Assembly: GCF_002332425.1 (NCBI RefSeq)
Contig: NZ_NRGS01000006.1
Location: 1 to 64,000, forward strand
Direction: 5' to 3'
Origin: Brachybacterium alimentarium
GTDB taxonomy: Bacteria; Actinomycetota; Actinomycetes; Actinomycetales; Dermabacteraceae
Length of the DNA stretch: 64,000 nt
Each line of letters starts with the position of its first letter. The stretch's first letter is position 1. A program made the translations under genes and the position numbers. Below the pieces are notes generated by a model. That model was not told where the DNA came from and made no database searches. It saw nothing but the letters and a program-made list of their open reading frames with translations. This document shows, in pieces, positions 63,620 to 64,000 of the stretch.

Positions 63620-64000
63620 ATGCGCCTGTTCTCCACGCCCTCCCGTCTCTACCGGGTGCTCGCCTTCGCCGAGATGGTCACCTGGACCCTCCTGCTGGCG
63701 GGCATGCTCCTGAAGTACGTCCTGCAGGTGACCGACGTGCTGGTGCGCATCGGCGGCGGTCTGCACGGCTTCACCTTCCTGTCCTACCTGGTGGTGACGG
63801 TCCTGGTCGCGATCGATCAGCGCTGGAAGCTCCGCGACGTGCTGCTCGGGATCGTCTCGGCGGTCATCCCGTACATGACGGTGCCCTTCGAGCGCTCCGC
63901 GATCCGCCGTGGCCTGCTCGGGGAGGCCTGGCGGCTGCGCACGGAGCCGGGCCGGAAGCCGCTCGAGAAGGTGGCCTCCCTCGGGCTGCGCCATCCCCTC
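63620..64000 (+). CDS. DUF3817 membrane protein (3' end beyond window)
   Basis: The first 127 residues of a small membrane protein. LYRVLAFAEMVTWTLLLAGMLLKYVL, GGGLHGFTFLSYLVV and DQRWKLRDVLLGIVSAVIPY match DUF3817 (YdzA-type), with three helices. Function is unknown; members are common in actinobacteria. The ATG at 63620 lies 7 nt after CACGAT (63607-63612); an in-frame ATG at 63611 is possible but overlaps that box. The gene continues past the right edge. Confidence 0.82.
   Translation, partial: MRLFSTPSRLYRVLAFAEMVTWTLLLAGMLLKYVLQVTDVLVRIGGGLHGFTFLSYLVVTVLVAIDQRWKLRDVLLGIVSAVIPYMTVPFERSAIRRGLLGEAWRLRTEPGRKPLEKVASLGLRHPL

Overview
This 64 kb window is very GC-rich, with short gaps between genes and many GTG starts, and it reads as the chromosome of a high-GC Gram-positive actinobacterium. 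The gene set (CstA/YbdD, DUF3817, GPP34, NrtR with nadABC, frequent leaderless starts) suggests a Micrococcales member, possibly Brachybacterium; the genus is an inference. I find 54 protein genes, two of them cut by the window edges. I see no rRNA, tRNA, CRISPR array, insertion sequence or prophage.

Layout. 1-5 kb: the end of a sugar ABC uptake gene behind a LacI-type operator, a sodium:solute symporter with a small membrane partner, and an S10 serine carboxypeptidase. 5-13 kb: an RclA-like flavin disulfide reductase, a GH15 glucanase, the CstA/YbdD carbon-starvation (pyruvate-type) transporter and an aldehyde dehydrogenase; the last two diverge around a 7-bp tandem repeat. 13-21 kb: cell-wall related genes: a secreted beta-solenoid-like protein, DUF3870, a DUF819 membrane protein, a dipeptide (L-Ala-D/L-Glu) epimerase, two exported NlpC/P60 proteins and a beta-lactamase-fold hydrolase. 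21-30 kb: carbohydrate genes (aldo/keto reductase, IlvD/Edd dehydratase, zinc dehydrogenase, PTS EIIA, SorC regulator), a Nudix hydrolase, a class IV aminotransferase and a DMT-type transporter. 31-34 kb: a galactokinase-like kinase translationally coupled to a sugar nucleotidyltransferase. 34-42 kb: de novo NAD synthesis nrtR-nadA-nadB-nadC-cysteine desulfurase, with a divergent MFS carrier sharing an NrtR-like sequence. 42-50 kb: a tricarboxylate module: GntR regulator, tricarballylate dehydrogenase-like TcuA, the TctCBA tripartite transporter and an OFA-type MFS carrier. 50-64 kb: FAD reductase, a GCS2-family ligase, BASS and BCCT transporters, a MerR/DUF2306 divergon, a HicA-like protein, a lipoprotein, HrpB helicase, a CPBP protease, a GPP34 protein and the start of a DUF3817 protein.

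How genes work together. The strongest functional units are the NAD operon (regulator plus three biosynthetic enzymes, with a desulfurase that may serve the NadA iron-sulfur cluster), the divergent tcu/tct module (uptake and oxidation of a tricarboxylate), a putative murein-peptide salvage unit (transporter candidate, epimerase, NlpC/P60 endopeptidases) and the kinase/nucleotidyltransferase pair (free sugar to sugar-1-phosphate to NDP-sugar).

Sequence-level features. At least a dozen genes have a TAnnnT- or CAnnnT-like -10 box ending 6-7 nt before the start codon, the signature of leaderless mRNAs. Intergenic and linker regions carry many small tandem repeats (units of 5, 6, 7, 14, 18, 23, 28, 40 and 42 bp or residues as stated per entry). 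Most terminator-like hairpins lack a U-tract; only one (about 14.8 kb) is a classical U-tailed terminator.
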